In this document: piece after piece, positions 17,636 to 25,543 of the stretch
Layout: each line of letters begins with the position of its first letter
How positions within the stretch are numbered: position 1 is the first letter of the stretch
Assembly (NCBI GenBank): GCA_937873035.1
Contig: CALMVA010000049.1
Location: 1-46,652, forward strand
Source: an uncultured Sphingomonadaceae bacterium
GTDB lineage: Bacteria > Pseudomonadota > Alphaproteobacteria > Sphingomonadales > Sphingomonadaceae
Reading direction: 5' to 3'
DNA length: 46,652 nucleotides
Program-made: the position numbers and the translations under genes
The notes under the pieces: model-generated
The model's database searches: none
What the model was told of the DNA's origin: nothing
Seen by the model: the letters and a program-made list of their open reading frames with translations, nothing else

Positions 17636-18166
17636 TTAAAGATACAGCGCGGGGTTGATCTTGATGCCGTGCTCTTTGCAGTAGCTTTCATAGTGGTTGA
17701 TGAACCACCAGACATCGAGCGTTTCGACATGGTTGCCGTTCTCGTCGTAAAACTCGTTGGCACCCTGCATATGGAACAGCGCCTTCATGCCATTGGGATC
17801 ATCGGTGACGAGCGTGTGCGCCGTGCCAGGCATTTCGGTGATGAAATCTCCCGCCCGGCAGACCCAATCATATTCCAGATAACGGAACGAGCCTTCTAGG
17901 CCGATTGCCCACACCTTGCCGCGGTGCTTGTGCGTGCCAATGACGCCGGGGCCCTTGATCCACAGAATATTGGCGTAGATATTTTCCTTGGTGTCGAATG
18001 CGACATGGCGGATGGCGGCGTTTTCCCCAAAGGGAACCCAGGGGCTCTCTTCTTCCGAACTGCCGACATAGGTGCCTTCGGAGCCGCGCGCCTTGATGAT
18101 GTCGCCATAGAGCTCTGGCACGTTGACAATTTTATAGGCGCCAGACGGCGGTGCTTTCATCGACAT
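17636..18166 (-). CDS. Cupin, 2,4'-dihydroxyacetophenone dioxygenase (DAD) family, copy 1
   Basis: This is a 176-residue single-domain cupin. The iron-binding facial His triad is H79 and H81 (GTHKHRG) and H117 (GTAHTLV), matching the DAD layout. DAD cleaves the side chain of 2,4'-dihydroxyacetophenone with O2 to 4-hydroxybenzoate and formate. The C-terminus DVWWFINHYESYC is shared nearly unchanged with the next gene, so copies 1 and 2 are a tandem duplication. It is 11 bases downstream of copy 2 and 15 bases upstream of the Rieske gene. Family membership is clear. The real substrate may be a methoxylated or longer ketone. Confidence 0.82.
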   Translation of the reverse strand: MSMKAPPSGAYKIVNVPELYGDIIKARGSEGTYVGSSEEESPWVPFGENAAIRHVAFDTKENIYANILWIKGPGVIGTHKHRGKVWAIGLEGSFRYLEYDWVCRAGDFITEMPGTAHTLVTDDPNGMKALFHMQGANEFYDENGNHVETLDVWWFINHYESYCKEHGIKINPALYL

Positions 18167-18177
18167 GGTCGTGGTCC

Positions 18178-18714
18178 TTAGAGGTAAAGCTTGGGATTGA
18201 TCGCGATGCTATTCTCGCGACAATAGGTCTCGTAGTGGTTGATGAACCACCAGACGTCGGACGTTTCGACGTGCTTGCCTGTTTCGTCGTAGAATTCGAT
18301 CGGCCCCTGCATCCAGCCGAACAGCTTGCAGCCTTCTGGATCGTCGGTGACGAGCGTGTGGCTTTCACCCGGCACTTCGAGAATGAGACCGCCGGGCGAG
18401 GCGACCCAATCATATTCCAGATAGCGCACGCTGCCTTCAAGGCAGACCATGGTGATGGTGCCGCGATGCAGGTGTGTGCCGATGACGCCCGGCCCTTTCA
18501 CCCACAAAATGTTGGAGAAAAGGTTCTGTCGCACGTCAAAGGCAAGATGCTTGATCGCCGCGTTCTCGCCAAAAGGAACCCAGGGGCTGTCCACATCGGT
18601 CTGCGCGTCAATGTAGCGCCCGCCGGGGCTGAGGCGCTCAACCAGACCCTTATGGGCAAAGCCCACGTCAACGATCTCCGCCTTGGAAGAGGGCGGTGCT
18701 GTCATTACGCTCAT
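18178..18714 (-). CDS. Cupin, DAD family, copy 2
   Basis: This 178-residue protein is a close paralogue of copy 1. The blocks SPWVPFGENAAI, NILW.KGPGVIGTH.HRG and RYLEYDW are shared. The predicted iron ligands are H81, H83 and H119. Differences cluster in the N-terminal 40 residues and around TITMVCLEGS, the inner barrel wall, where copy 1 has KVWAIGLEGS. The two may therefore differ in substrate or form a hetero-oligomer. It lies 18 bases from copy 3 and 11 bases from copy 1, in one operon. An active iron site is intact, so it is not a decayed copy. Confidence 0.82.
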   Translation of the reverse strand: MSVMTAPPSSKAEIVDVGFAHKGLVERLSPGGRYIDAQTDVDSPWVPFGENAAIKHLAFDVRQNLFSNILWVKGPGVIGTHLHRGTITMVCLEGSVRYLEYDWVASPGGLILEVPGESHTLVTDDPEGCKLFGWMQGPIEFYDETGKHVETSDVWWFINHYETYCRENSIAINPKLYL

Positions 18715-18732
18715 GGGGAGTTTCCTTTGGAA

Positions 18733-19266
18733 TTAGCGGATGAGGGTATCGACATAATCGGCGCCAATGCCGACCTTGTCATAATGCTCGCGCGCGGCCT
18801 TCATATAGTCGAACACATCGAAGTGGCCGATCGTGTTGCCATCATCATCCAGCCACATCAGCGGACCAGAGACGACGAAGAAGACCTTCATCGGGTCTTC
18901 ATGTTCATAGCAGACGAGCGTGTGGCTCTCGCCGGGCGTTTCATAGATGAAGTCGCCTGCCGTTGCGGTCCAGTCATGTTCAAGATAGGCCCATTTTCCG
19001 CTAATGGTGTAGGCCCAGATCGGGTGGGGGTGGTAATGCCGGTTCACAAGGCCTGCGGACTTCGACATGAGCACATCGGCCCACATATTCTTCGACGGGC
19101 TGATCCAGATCGGTTTTGACGAAACGGTCTCGCTGATGGGCACCCAATAGCGTTCGTCGCCTTCGGCAATCTTGGCGTGATAGACTTCGGGAAGGCCACC
19201 TTCGCGAAAGACGTTTTCAACGGGCTTGATGTCTTTCCAGAATTCCGAATGGGCAGTTTCGGGCAT
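18733..19266 (-). CDS. Cupin, DAD family, divergent copy 3
   Basis: This 177-residue cupin starts at the ATG at 19266 after a GGAGAG RBS. The His triad is retained (H77 and H79 in NRHYHPHP, H115 in ESHTLV). Sequence outside the barrel core diverges strongly from copies 1 and 2: WVPISETVSSKPIW replaces the GENAAIKH segment, and the tail ends YVDTLIR. It is thus an older paralogue rather than part of the recent duplication. It is the first cupin after the TonB receptor. It may act on a different aryl ketone or 1,3-dicarbonyl (acetylacetone dioxygenase is a relative). Function is inferred from family. Confidence 0.78.
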   Translation of the reverse strand: MPETAHSEFWKDIKPVENVFREGGLPEVYHAKIAEGDERYWVPISETVSSKPIWISPSKNMWADVLMSKSAGLVNRHYHPHPIWAYTISGKWAYLEHDWTATAGDFIYETPGESHTLVCYEHEDPMKVFFVVSGPLMWLDDDGNTIGHFDVFDYMKAAREHYDKVGIGADYVDTLIR

Positions 19267-19297
19267 AGTCGCTCTCCAGATTGCGTTGGGCAAATTT

Positions 19298-19333
19298 GCG
19301 TGGGACGAGGCCGTTTCCAGCCGCGCCCCACGC
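19298..19333. terminator. Intercistronic hairpin after the TonB receptor gene
   Basis: GCGTGGG at 19298-19304 pairs with CCCACGC at 19327-19333, in the 76-base gap between the receptor stop and the first cupin start. On the minus strand it is followed only by AAATTTG. It may act as a partial terminator that lowers or uncouples expression of the downstream enzymes relative to the receptor. Confidence 0.45.
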
Positions 19334-19342
19334 GCTTTTGTT

Positions 19343-21856
19343 TTAGAAGTTCAGGTTGAGGCGGGCATACCATTCACGCGGACGGCTGTAGGTGCCGTAT
19401 GCCTGACCGCCAGCGAACTGCGCCTGACCCGTGACGAGATAGCGTTCGTCAGTCAGGTTGGTGCCACCGAGCGTAATGCCCCAGTTTTCAGCGGCCTTAT
19501 ACTGAATACTTGCATTCAGAATATCGGTCGCCGGGCGCATCAGCAGGAAGTAGCCTTCGGTGTCGTTCTTCAGTTTCGTCGTACGGGTGTAGTCACCGAC
19601 GAGGATGATAGAACCGCCATTGCCGAGTTCAAATTCATAGCGCGGGCTGATGTTGAACTTGAACTTGGGGGTCTTGGGCAGCGTGGCACCGGGAACGACG
19701 CCATAGTTGCCGAACACGCCGGTTGACGGCGCGACCTGTGCCGGGAGATCAACGCTCTTATATTTGGCGTCGAGGTAGCCGATAGCGCCGTTGATTGTCA
19801 GGCCGTGAACGGGAGCTGCCACCATTTCGATTTCAACACCCTTGATGCGGGCATTGCCTGCGTTCTGGATGGTCGGCGAAACGCCCTGCTGGAAGTTCAG
19901 CTGGATGCCATTATAGTTGGACTGGAACACAGCAGCGTTCAGCTGGAGCTTGCGGTTGAGCAGCGTTGACTTCACACCGAGTTCAAAGGTCTGAGCCTTT
20001 TCTTCGTTGAAGTTGGGAGCCGTCGGCAGCGGGTTGGAAAGACGCGTGGTCCAGCCGCCCGTCTTGTAGCCGCGTGACCACGAGCCATAGACCATCACGT
20101 CATCATTCGGGTGAACTTGCACACCTGCCTTGGGTGAGAAGTTGCTGAATGTCTTGTGCTGGGTTCCGGCGATGTAATAGCGCAGCGGCTGACCTGCGTT
20201 CGGGAAGTCGGCCGCAATGCGGCACGCTTCCGAGATCGTCGGCGTGATCGAGGCGCAGGGCGGCACGCCGACCTGGTTCAGGATTTTGTAGGTCAGGCCG
20301 TTGGCATCCGACTGGAAGCCTTCAAAGCTCTTGTTTTCATGCGTGTAGCGACCGCCAACGGTGAACGAAATCAGGTCATTCACCTTGTAATCCGCCTGAC
20401 CGAAGAACGCGTAGTTCTTGGTCGACAGATCGTTGGGGCCGTCCACCTGCAACAGCCCTTCAGCGAACGTCACATAATCGTGCAGGTCGCCAGCTTCCTT
20501 GAAATAATAGCCGCCCAGAACATAGTTGAGCTTGTCGTCCAGCGCCTGGCCGAGCAGCTGAACTTCCTGGCTGAACTGCCACTGGTTCATCGAGAAGCTG
20601 GTGTGCAGGAAGTTGAGGGGCGAACCATCAAGGTCCATGCCCACAACCCAGTGCAGCTCACGATAGGCGGTGATCGACTTGATCTGCGTGTTGTCTGACA
20701 GGTCATATGACATCGTCAGCGCGCCGCCATAGGTCTTCAACTTCGAGAAGTTGTTGCCCGTGGCATAAGAGGTGTCGATGTCGCCCGTGACGAAGCGGTC
20801 GTCATAGGGAACGCGATTGTTGTTCGGATCTGCATCAACGTTTACGCCGAAGGGCGAGGGGTTGTCGGCGATGCCGTTCAGGCCACCGATGCCACCAACA
20901 TAGGCGAACGACGGCGGGCCAGCACCGCAGCTCGCATCGACCGTGGCCGTGAGCGCGCAATTATAGGTGCCTGCAAACACGAACGGAACTGTCTTGATAA
21001 GAGTGTTGGCGATCTGCTCGTTGTCGATATTGCTGTAGTCGCCCGTGAGCGTGGCCTTGAAGGCGCCGCCATTGTCCCAGTTCAGCTTGCCGCGCAGGTT
21101 CCAGGTGTCTTCGCCCCCTTCGGTGCCATAGCCGATATTGCCATAGCCTGCGGCCTTATATGCGGTGACGGGCGGGTTGTTGAAGCTGACGCCGCCGGGA
21201 TAGGCAATGCGCTTGAGATAGCCGTCGCGGCTCTTGATCGAGAAGGCGACCGATGACGAGAGGCCATCGGTTAGCGGAATATCAACCGTGCCGCGCGCCT
21301 GCATCAGCTTGAAGCTGCCGGTGGTGAAATCGCCCACAAAGCGGAACTTGTCGCCCGGCGTGTGCGTGACGATGGAGATTGCGCCGCCAATTGTGTTGCG
21401 ACCAAAGAGCGTGCCTTGCGGACCTTTGAGGACTTCGACGCGCTCAACGTCGGGAAGCTCCTGGTTCGCGCCGACCGACCGAGCGAGATAGACGCCATCA
21501 AGATAGACGCCGACGCCCGGATCGATATTGAAGGCGAAGTCGTTCGCGCCGATGCCACGGATATAGGCGGCAAGCACAGCGCCGGAGCCGGAGAAGGGCG
21601 TGCCCGCATCCAGCGTCACGTTGGGTGCAAGGTTTGAGAGCGAGGAAACATCGGTCACGCCACGTTCCTGCATCGCTTCTGCGGTGAAGGCCGAGATGGC
21701 GATTGGAACGTCCTGAACGTTTTCGGCGCGCTTCTGCGCGGTCACGACGATTTCGGCGATGCCGCCATCGTTGGACTGCGCCTCTTGCGCAAAGGCCGGG
21801 AGTGCGACTGTGGTGCACAGCGCAGTCGCGGCAAGGGCGGTGAATTTAAGTTTCAT
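19343..21856 (-). CDS. TonB-dependent outer-membrane receptor
   Basis: This is an 837-residue receptor from the ATG at 21856 (RBS GGGGAG), with a signal peptide ending AFA. The plug domain begins with EIVVTAQKRAENVQDVPIAI, the common sphingomonad form, and contains YIRGIG and KGPQGTLFGRNTIGG. A 22-strand barrel follows, and the C-terminal residue is Phe (YARLNLNF), required for Bam insertion. It heads the catabolic run and lies behind AraC-type direct repeats, so it probably imports the aromatic substrate of the operon across the outer membrane (compare DdvT in SYK-6) rather than iron. The substrate is inferred from context only. Confidence 0.88.
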   Translation of the reverse strand: MKLKFTALAATALCTTVALPAFAQEAQSNDGGIAEIVVTAQKRAENVQDVPIAISAFTAEAMQERGVTDVSSLSNLAPNVTLDAGTPFSGSGAVLAAYIRGIGANDFAFNIDPGVGVYLDGVYLARSVGANQELPDVERVEVLKGPQGTLFGRNTIGGAISIVTHTPGDKFRFVGDFTTGSFKLMQARGTVDIPLTDGLSSSVAFSIKSRDGYLKRIAYPGGVSFNNPPVTAYKAAGYGNIGYGTEGGEDTWNLRGKLNWDNGGAFKATLTGDYSNIDNEQIANTLIKTVPFVFAGTYNCALTATVDASCGAGPPSFAYVGGIGGLNGIADNPSPFGVNVDADPNNNRVPYDDRFVTGDIDTSYATGNNFSKLKTYGGALTMSYDLSDNTQIKSITAYRELHWVVGMDLDGSPLNFLHTSFSMNQWQFSQEVQLLGQALDDKLNYVLGGYYFKEAGDLHDYVTFAEGLLQVDGPNDLSTKNYAFFGQADYKVNDLISFTVGGRYTHENKSFEGFQSDANGLTYKILNQVGVPPCASITPTISEACRIAADFPNAGQPLRYYIAGTQHKTFSNFSPKAGVQVHPNDDVMVYGSWSRGYKTGGWTTRLSNPLPTAPNFNEEKAQTFELGVKSTLLNRKLQLNAAVFQSNYNGIQLNFQQGVSPTIQNAGNARIKGVEIEMVAAPVHGLTINGAIGYLDAKYKSVDLPAQVAPSTGVFGNYGVVPGATLPKTPKFKFNISPRYEFELGNGGSIILVGDYTRTTKLKNDTEGYFLLMRPATDILNASIQYKAAENWGITLGGTNLTDERYLVTGQAQFAGGQAYGTYSRPREWYARLNLNF

Positions 21857-21944
21857 GGCAACTCCCCTATCAACGTTGGCTGCCGATATTGTTCCGGCAG
21901 TTTGGGTAACCGTCTCATGCGCGCACGGCGCACGCCGGTCTTGC

Positions 21945-21974
21945 ACTCACGCGCACTTGAACAGGACTCACGCG
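21945..21974. promoter_or_regulatory. Direct repeat with 21-bp period, candidate AraC-protein site
   Basis: ACTCACGCG occurs at 21945-21953 and again at 21966-21974, exactly 21 bases apart. That is the two-turn spacing of half-sites bound by one AraC-family monomer's two helix-turn-helix motifs. The repeats lie about 90-118 bases before the TonB receptor ATG and just after the AraC gene stop. This is the expected place for activation of the catabolic operon. Confidence 0.55.
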
Positions 21975-21982
21975 AAGCGGGC

Positions 21983-22915
21983 CTAGTTCTGCTCCCGCCA
22001 CAGGGTTGGTGTCGTCCCGAATCTCTGTCGAAAGCACCTGGTGAAATATGCGCTGTCATTAAATCCGGTCGCAAAGGCGATGTCGGTAATGCTGGAATTA
22101 CGCGCAATGGCCAGCTGTTCCGCGGCATGAATCAAGCGCTGCTCCTGAATATAGGCGCTTGGCGTCGTGCCGATGCTGGCAAAGATATTTTGCACAGTGC
22201 GCAACGATATGCCGAGTTCCGTCGCAATCGTGCCAGTCTTCAGTTCGGGGTCGGAAAGGCTGGCCGTAATCAGGGCCATCACTCGGTCCCGCGTGCCTTT
22301 GGGCGCGACGAGCGCAGTGCCAGCGCCTTTTACCGCAAAGGCGAGAAGATCGAGAAAGACGTTGGCAATGCCTTCCTGCCAATCAGGGTCGGCGTCGCTT
22401 TGGTCGCCCTGCTTCCACAGCGACAGCAAAAAGTCGTGCACCAGGCGCGATCCGGGCGCTTCGCCGGGGATGGTGCTGCACAAATGGTCTTCCAGATTGG
22501 GGATGCGAGACGCGAGCGCGGCGCGCGACATTTCAACAACGAGCATTTCGTTGCGATCCGAGAGTTCGGTGAAATACGAGTCCGCACCATGGCATAGGGT
22601 AAAGTCTCCCGTGCCAAGTTCCGCCTCTCGCCCCCATTGGCCGTTGAGCGAATGGCCGCGATTTTGAAGATGGAAGATGATGCGGTCTGGCCGGTGGCTC
22701 GTGCCATCCTTCCAGCGTTGCACGCGTGCGCGCTGCGATGTTGGTCGGATCATCGTCAGATCACCCAGATGCCAACGCGACATATGCGCCGTGAAATTGT
22801 CGGCAGATGAGTCGATCGTCAGTCCGGCAAATGTGGCGCTGGAAACACGGTTCCAGAAGTGAAGCCGTTCGGGAGGAGCCACGCTGTCAGTCGCAAAGTT
22901 TTCGATGACGCTCAT
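21983..22915 (-). CDS. AraC family transcriptional activator
   Basis: This is a 310-residue regulator. The N-terminal ~180 residues resemble the AraC-binding-like domain found in FeaR-type activators of aromatic pathways. The C-terminal ~100 residues carry two helix-turn-helix motifs: IATELGISLRTVQNIF, and ITDIAFATGFNDSAYFTRCF followed by RQRFGTTPTLWR. It lies 19 bases downstream of an MFS transporter and directly upstream of the TonB receptor operon, all on the same strand. It is the most likely activator of the alkylphenol/aryl-ketone operon, acting at the 21-bp direct repeat. The inducer is unknown. Confidence 0.87.
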   Translation of the reverse strand: MSVIENFATDSVAPPERLHFWNRVSSATFAGLTIDSSADNFTAHMSRWHLGDLTMIRPTSQRARVQRWKDGTSHRPDRIIFHLQNRGHSLNGQWGREAELGTGDFTLCHGADSYFTELSDRNEMLVVEMSRAALASRIPNLEDHLCSTIPGEAPGSRLVHDFLLSLWKQGDQSDADPDWQEGIANVFLDLLAFAVKGAGTALVAPKGTRDRVMALITASLSDPELKTGTIATELGISLRTVQNIFASIGTTPSAYIQEQRLIHAAEQLAIARNSSITDIAFATGFNDSAYFTRCFRQRFGTTPTLWREQN

Positions 22916-22934
22916 ATCTGCCTCCTGATCTGCT

Positions 22935-24179
22935 TCAGGCCGTGGCGGTCGCCGCGTTTACAGTCCGCCTTTTGGCAAGAGCCCGTGGAGCTGTTTCTCT
23001 CAGGCCCATGCCGACAGCGGCTGCCAGCAGGGTAAGGACCAGCATCATCCACATCACGGCAGAGCGCCCATAAGCATCAGAGAGCATCCCTGCGGCGAAG
23101 GGGCTGAGCACGCCGCCCAGAACTTCGCCAATGCCCATCACAATGCCTGTGAGCGATGCGGTGAGGCGCGGATCGACCGACTCTGAAGGGATGGTCGCCA
23201 TAAACAGCGGAAATACGCCATTCAGGCCCCAGCCGATAAAGAAGATCGCAGCGAGCACCCAGCTACTGCCGGTGAAGAACATCGCGCCCAAGGGCAGGAT
23301 GACGCCGAGCAGCGAGAAGCCAACAATGGCAGGCTTGCGGCCGATACGATCAGAGAGTGCGGCAACCGCAAAGCTGCCGATACCTGCTGAAATACCAAGC
23401 GTCGCCATGAGCCACTTGGTCGTGTCGGCATCAAAATGGCGGTCGTTGGTGAGATAGAGCGGCATGAAGGCCCAACAACAAACGAGGTAGGATACAAGCA
23501 GAACCGAGATGATACCGCACAATTGGACGTTGCGGTCGGCAAAGGCTTCACGCAGCGTCGCGCGTGGTGTGTCTGCCCCGTGGGCGTCATCCTTGGGTGG
23601 TTCATGAACGAAGAACCAGATGATCGCCGCGCTGATGAGGCCTGGGGCCGCTGCAAGGAAGAAGGCGTCGCGCCAGCCATAGGCAATGGCGACGGGTATC
23701 AAAACGAGCGGTGCAGCCGCGGAACCAAGGACGTTAGACCCAAGATTCTGGCCGATGCCCATCGCAAGCCCGCGCTTGTCCTCATCAACCTCGGCCGCGA
23801 TGATCGAATGGCTGACGGGCATCACCCCGCCTTCCGCTGCCCCCATCAGCAGGCGCGCGCCAAGGAGCATGAGGAAAGACGAGGAAACACCTGAAACGAA
23901 GGAGCAAAGGCAGAAGGCGATGGTCGCCACCACAACCACGGGTTTGCGTGAGCCCAGCTTGTCGGAGATTCTCCCGACGAGGAAGCCCGCAATTGCCCAT
24001 GTGAGCGACAGGCCGGAAGAGAGCATACCCACTTGCGTGTCACTCAGGTGCAGGTCTGGTTGCACGAACGGCATCAGAAAATTGAGCGCGTTGCGATCAA
24101 AAAAGAGGATGCCGAAATTGAGGCTGAGAATCCCGACAAGAAATGCCTGGTAGGTGCCAGAACGGCGCTGCTGCGTCAT
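22935..24179 (-). CDS. MFS transporter (ACS-like anion:cation symporter)
   Basis: This is a 414-residue, 12-TM major facilitator. The start at 24179 is preceded by GGAGAG; an ATG 15 bases earlier is in frame but contains that RBS. TM1 reads FGILFFDRNALNFLMPF, loop 2-3 carries GRISDKLGSRKP, TM4 is LLMGAAEGGVMP, and the second-half motif is DRIGRKP. The ACS group takes up organic anions, including aromatic acids. It is co-directional with the araC gene and probably in one transcript with it. It would be the inner-membrane partner of the TonB receptor. The substrate is inferred. Confidence 0.85.
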   Translation of the reverse strand: MTQQRRSGTYQAFLVGILSLNFGILFFDRNALNFLMPFVQPDLHLSDTQVGMLSSGLSLTWAIAGFLVGRISDKLGSRKPVVVVATIAFCLCSFVSGVSSSFLMLLGARLLMGAAEGGVMPVSHSIIAAEVDEDKRGLAMGIGQNLGSNVLGSAAAPLVLIPVAIAYGWRDAFFLAAAPGLISAAIIWFFVHEPPKDDAHGADTPRATLREAFADRNVQLCGIISVLLVSYLVCCWAFMPLYLTNDRHFDADTTKWLMATLGISAGIGSFAVAALSDRIGRKPAIVGFSLLGVILPLGAMFFTGSSWVLAAIFFIGWGLNGVFPLFMATIPSESVDPRLTASLTGIVMGIGEVLGGVLSPFAAGMLSDAYGRSAVMWMMLVLTLLAAAVGMGLRETAPRALAKRRTVNAATATA

Positions 24180-24272
24180 TGCGCTCTCTCCCATGTGCCC
24201 TTGTCATTATGTGCGCCGGGCCAGCAATTTGTATGTGAAGCTTACAGAAATAACGAGGTCAGGCAAGTCTCT

Positions 24273-24812
24273 TCATGCAAAGGGCCTGATCGGGTCTTTT
24301 CCATCCCAGCCTTGCGCGGCGCGCCAGAAGGCCGTGAACGCCGCATCCATACCCGCTGTTGCCGGAATGAGTTCAAGAAAACCCGGATCGTTTACGCCAT
24401 TATCAAGATAGGCGACGGCGCCCCCCGTTGGCACTGCGGCGCGAAAGGCGACTTCATAGCCCTTGGCGCGGTAGGTTTCGATCTCGGCATCCACGTCCGT
24501 CACGGCAAGCCCAAGATGATGGAAGCCGTAGCCGCGCTGATCGACAGTTTCCTTATAAACCGAGGGCTGGTCGTCAAGCGGCTGGATAAGTTCGATGCAC
24601 ATTGAGCCTGCAAAGCCCATCGCAATCGCCACGTCGGCGGTTGATTTTTGTCCGCGATAAACATGGTCGTCTGCCAGGAAGTGGTCGAGCAGGAACCACG
24701 GGCCTGTGCTGGCGCTCTTCACCCACCAGTCGATGGATGCGCGAATGTCTTTCACCACATAGGCGGTCTGGATGATGCGGCCAACATCTTGGCCAAAGCC
24801 CATTCTGGTCAT
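24273..24812 (-). CDS. VOC (glyoxalase/extradiol fold) family protein
   Basis: This is a 179-residue protein with two beta-alpha-beta-beta-beta units. Candidate metal ligands are Q15 (IIQTAYVV), a Glu in CIELIQP, a His in GFHHLGLAV and a Glu in FLELIPA. The layout resembles methylmalonyl-CoA epimerase-type or glyoxalase-type VOC proteins rather than extradiol dioxygenases. Its start overlaps the stop of the preceding hydrolase gene by four bases. Together with that hydrolase and the oxidoreductase it forms a compact three-gene unit. An isomerase, epimerase or lyase step is possible; no specific reaction is claimed. Confidence 0.75.
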   Translation of the reverse strand: MTRMGFGQDVGRIIQTAYVVKDIRASIDWWVKSASTGPWFLLDHFLADDHVYRGQKSTADVAIAMGFAGSMCIELIQPLDDQPSVYKETVDQRGYGFHHLGLAVTDVDAEIETYRAKGYEVAFRAAVPTGGAVAYLDNGVNDPGFLELIPATAGMDAAFTAFWRAAQGWDGKDPIRPFA

Positions 24813-25543
24813 GCGCTGACTCCCTTGGCGATGTTAAGAAGCGCGTCCGCGAGTTCGCGCGGGCGTGAGAGGAAGGGGCTGTGATCGGCATCAAGCGTCG
24901 TCACGCTCTCGCATGGCTGGAGCAACTGCATCATGCGCTGGTCGGCGATGGGAATGGTCCGATCATGAAGACATTCGATGTAGTGGCGCGGCACGATGCC
25001 GTAACGCTCGGCAGTAAGGTGCAGCGCGGTCAGGCGTGGCTGATCCGGTTCGGCCATCAGTCGGTCAAACGCCTGTTCGACCAGCTGGGGCGGCGAGAGT
25101 TGGGCGAAGATGGGGGCGGCACGCTTCCGGTCAATCATCGTTGCGACGCCGTTTTCCATCGGCTGCACAATGGCCCGGAAGGCCGGGTTGGGCTCCGCCT
25201 TGCCGCGCCACTGCTCACGTGACATTCCTGATGGCAGCATCATGGCGCAGATATAGGCAAGGGCCGCAATCTCGTGTGGCGCGCGTTCCGCGGTTTCGCT
25301 CAGCACCAGGCCGCCACGACTATGCCCCGCCAGGATGACGGGCTGAGCCGATTTGCGACAGAGATCCGCCGTAAACTCCGCCCAATCGGCAAGTGTTACC
25401 TGCGCCAGTTCGGCATCGCTTCCGCCCATGCCGGGAAGATCGGGCGCGATCACCTGATGCCCTTCTGCTTCAAGCATCGGCTTGATAAGGTCAAAGCTCC
25501 AGCCGCCATGCCAGGCACCGTGAATGAGAATGAACGTGGCCAT
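24809..25543 (-). CDS. Alpha/beta hydrolase (methylesterase-like)
   Basis: This is a 244-residue alpha/beta hydrolase. HGAWHGGWSF is at 8-17, the nucleophile S75 is in GHSRGG, and the catalytic His is in DADHSPFLSRP. It is of the same general type as the hydrolase at 10448 but differs widely in sequence. The ATG overlaps the previous stop (TGATG) and its stop overlaps the VOC start (ATGA), so translation is fully coupled. It probably hydrolyses an ester or a C-C bond in a side-chain intermediate. The substrate is not determinable here. Confidence 0.82.
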   Translation of the reverse strand: MATFILIHGAWHGGWSFDLIKPMLEAEGHQVIAPDLPGMGGSDAELAQVTLADWAEFTADLCRKSAQPVILAGHSRGGLVLSETAERAPHEIAALAYICAMMLPSGMSREQWRGKAEPNPAFRAIVQPMENGVATMIDRKRAAPIFAQLSPPQLVEQAFDRLMAEPDQPRLTALHLTAERYGIVPRHYIECLHDRTIPIADQRMMQLLQPCESVTTLDADHSPFLSRPRELADALLNIAKGVSA

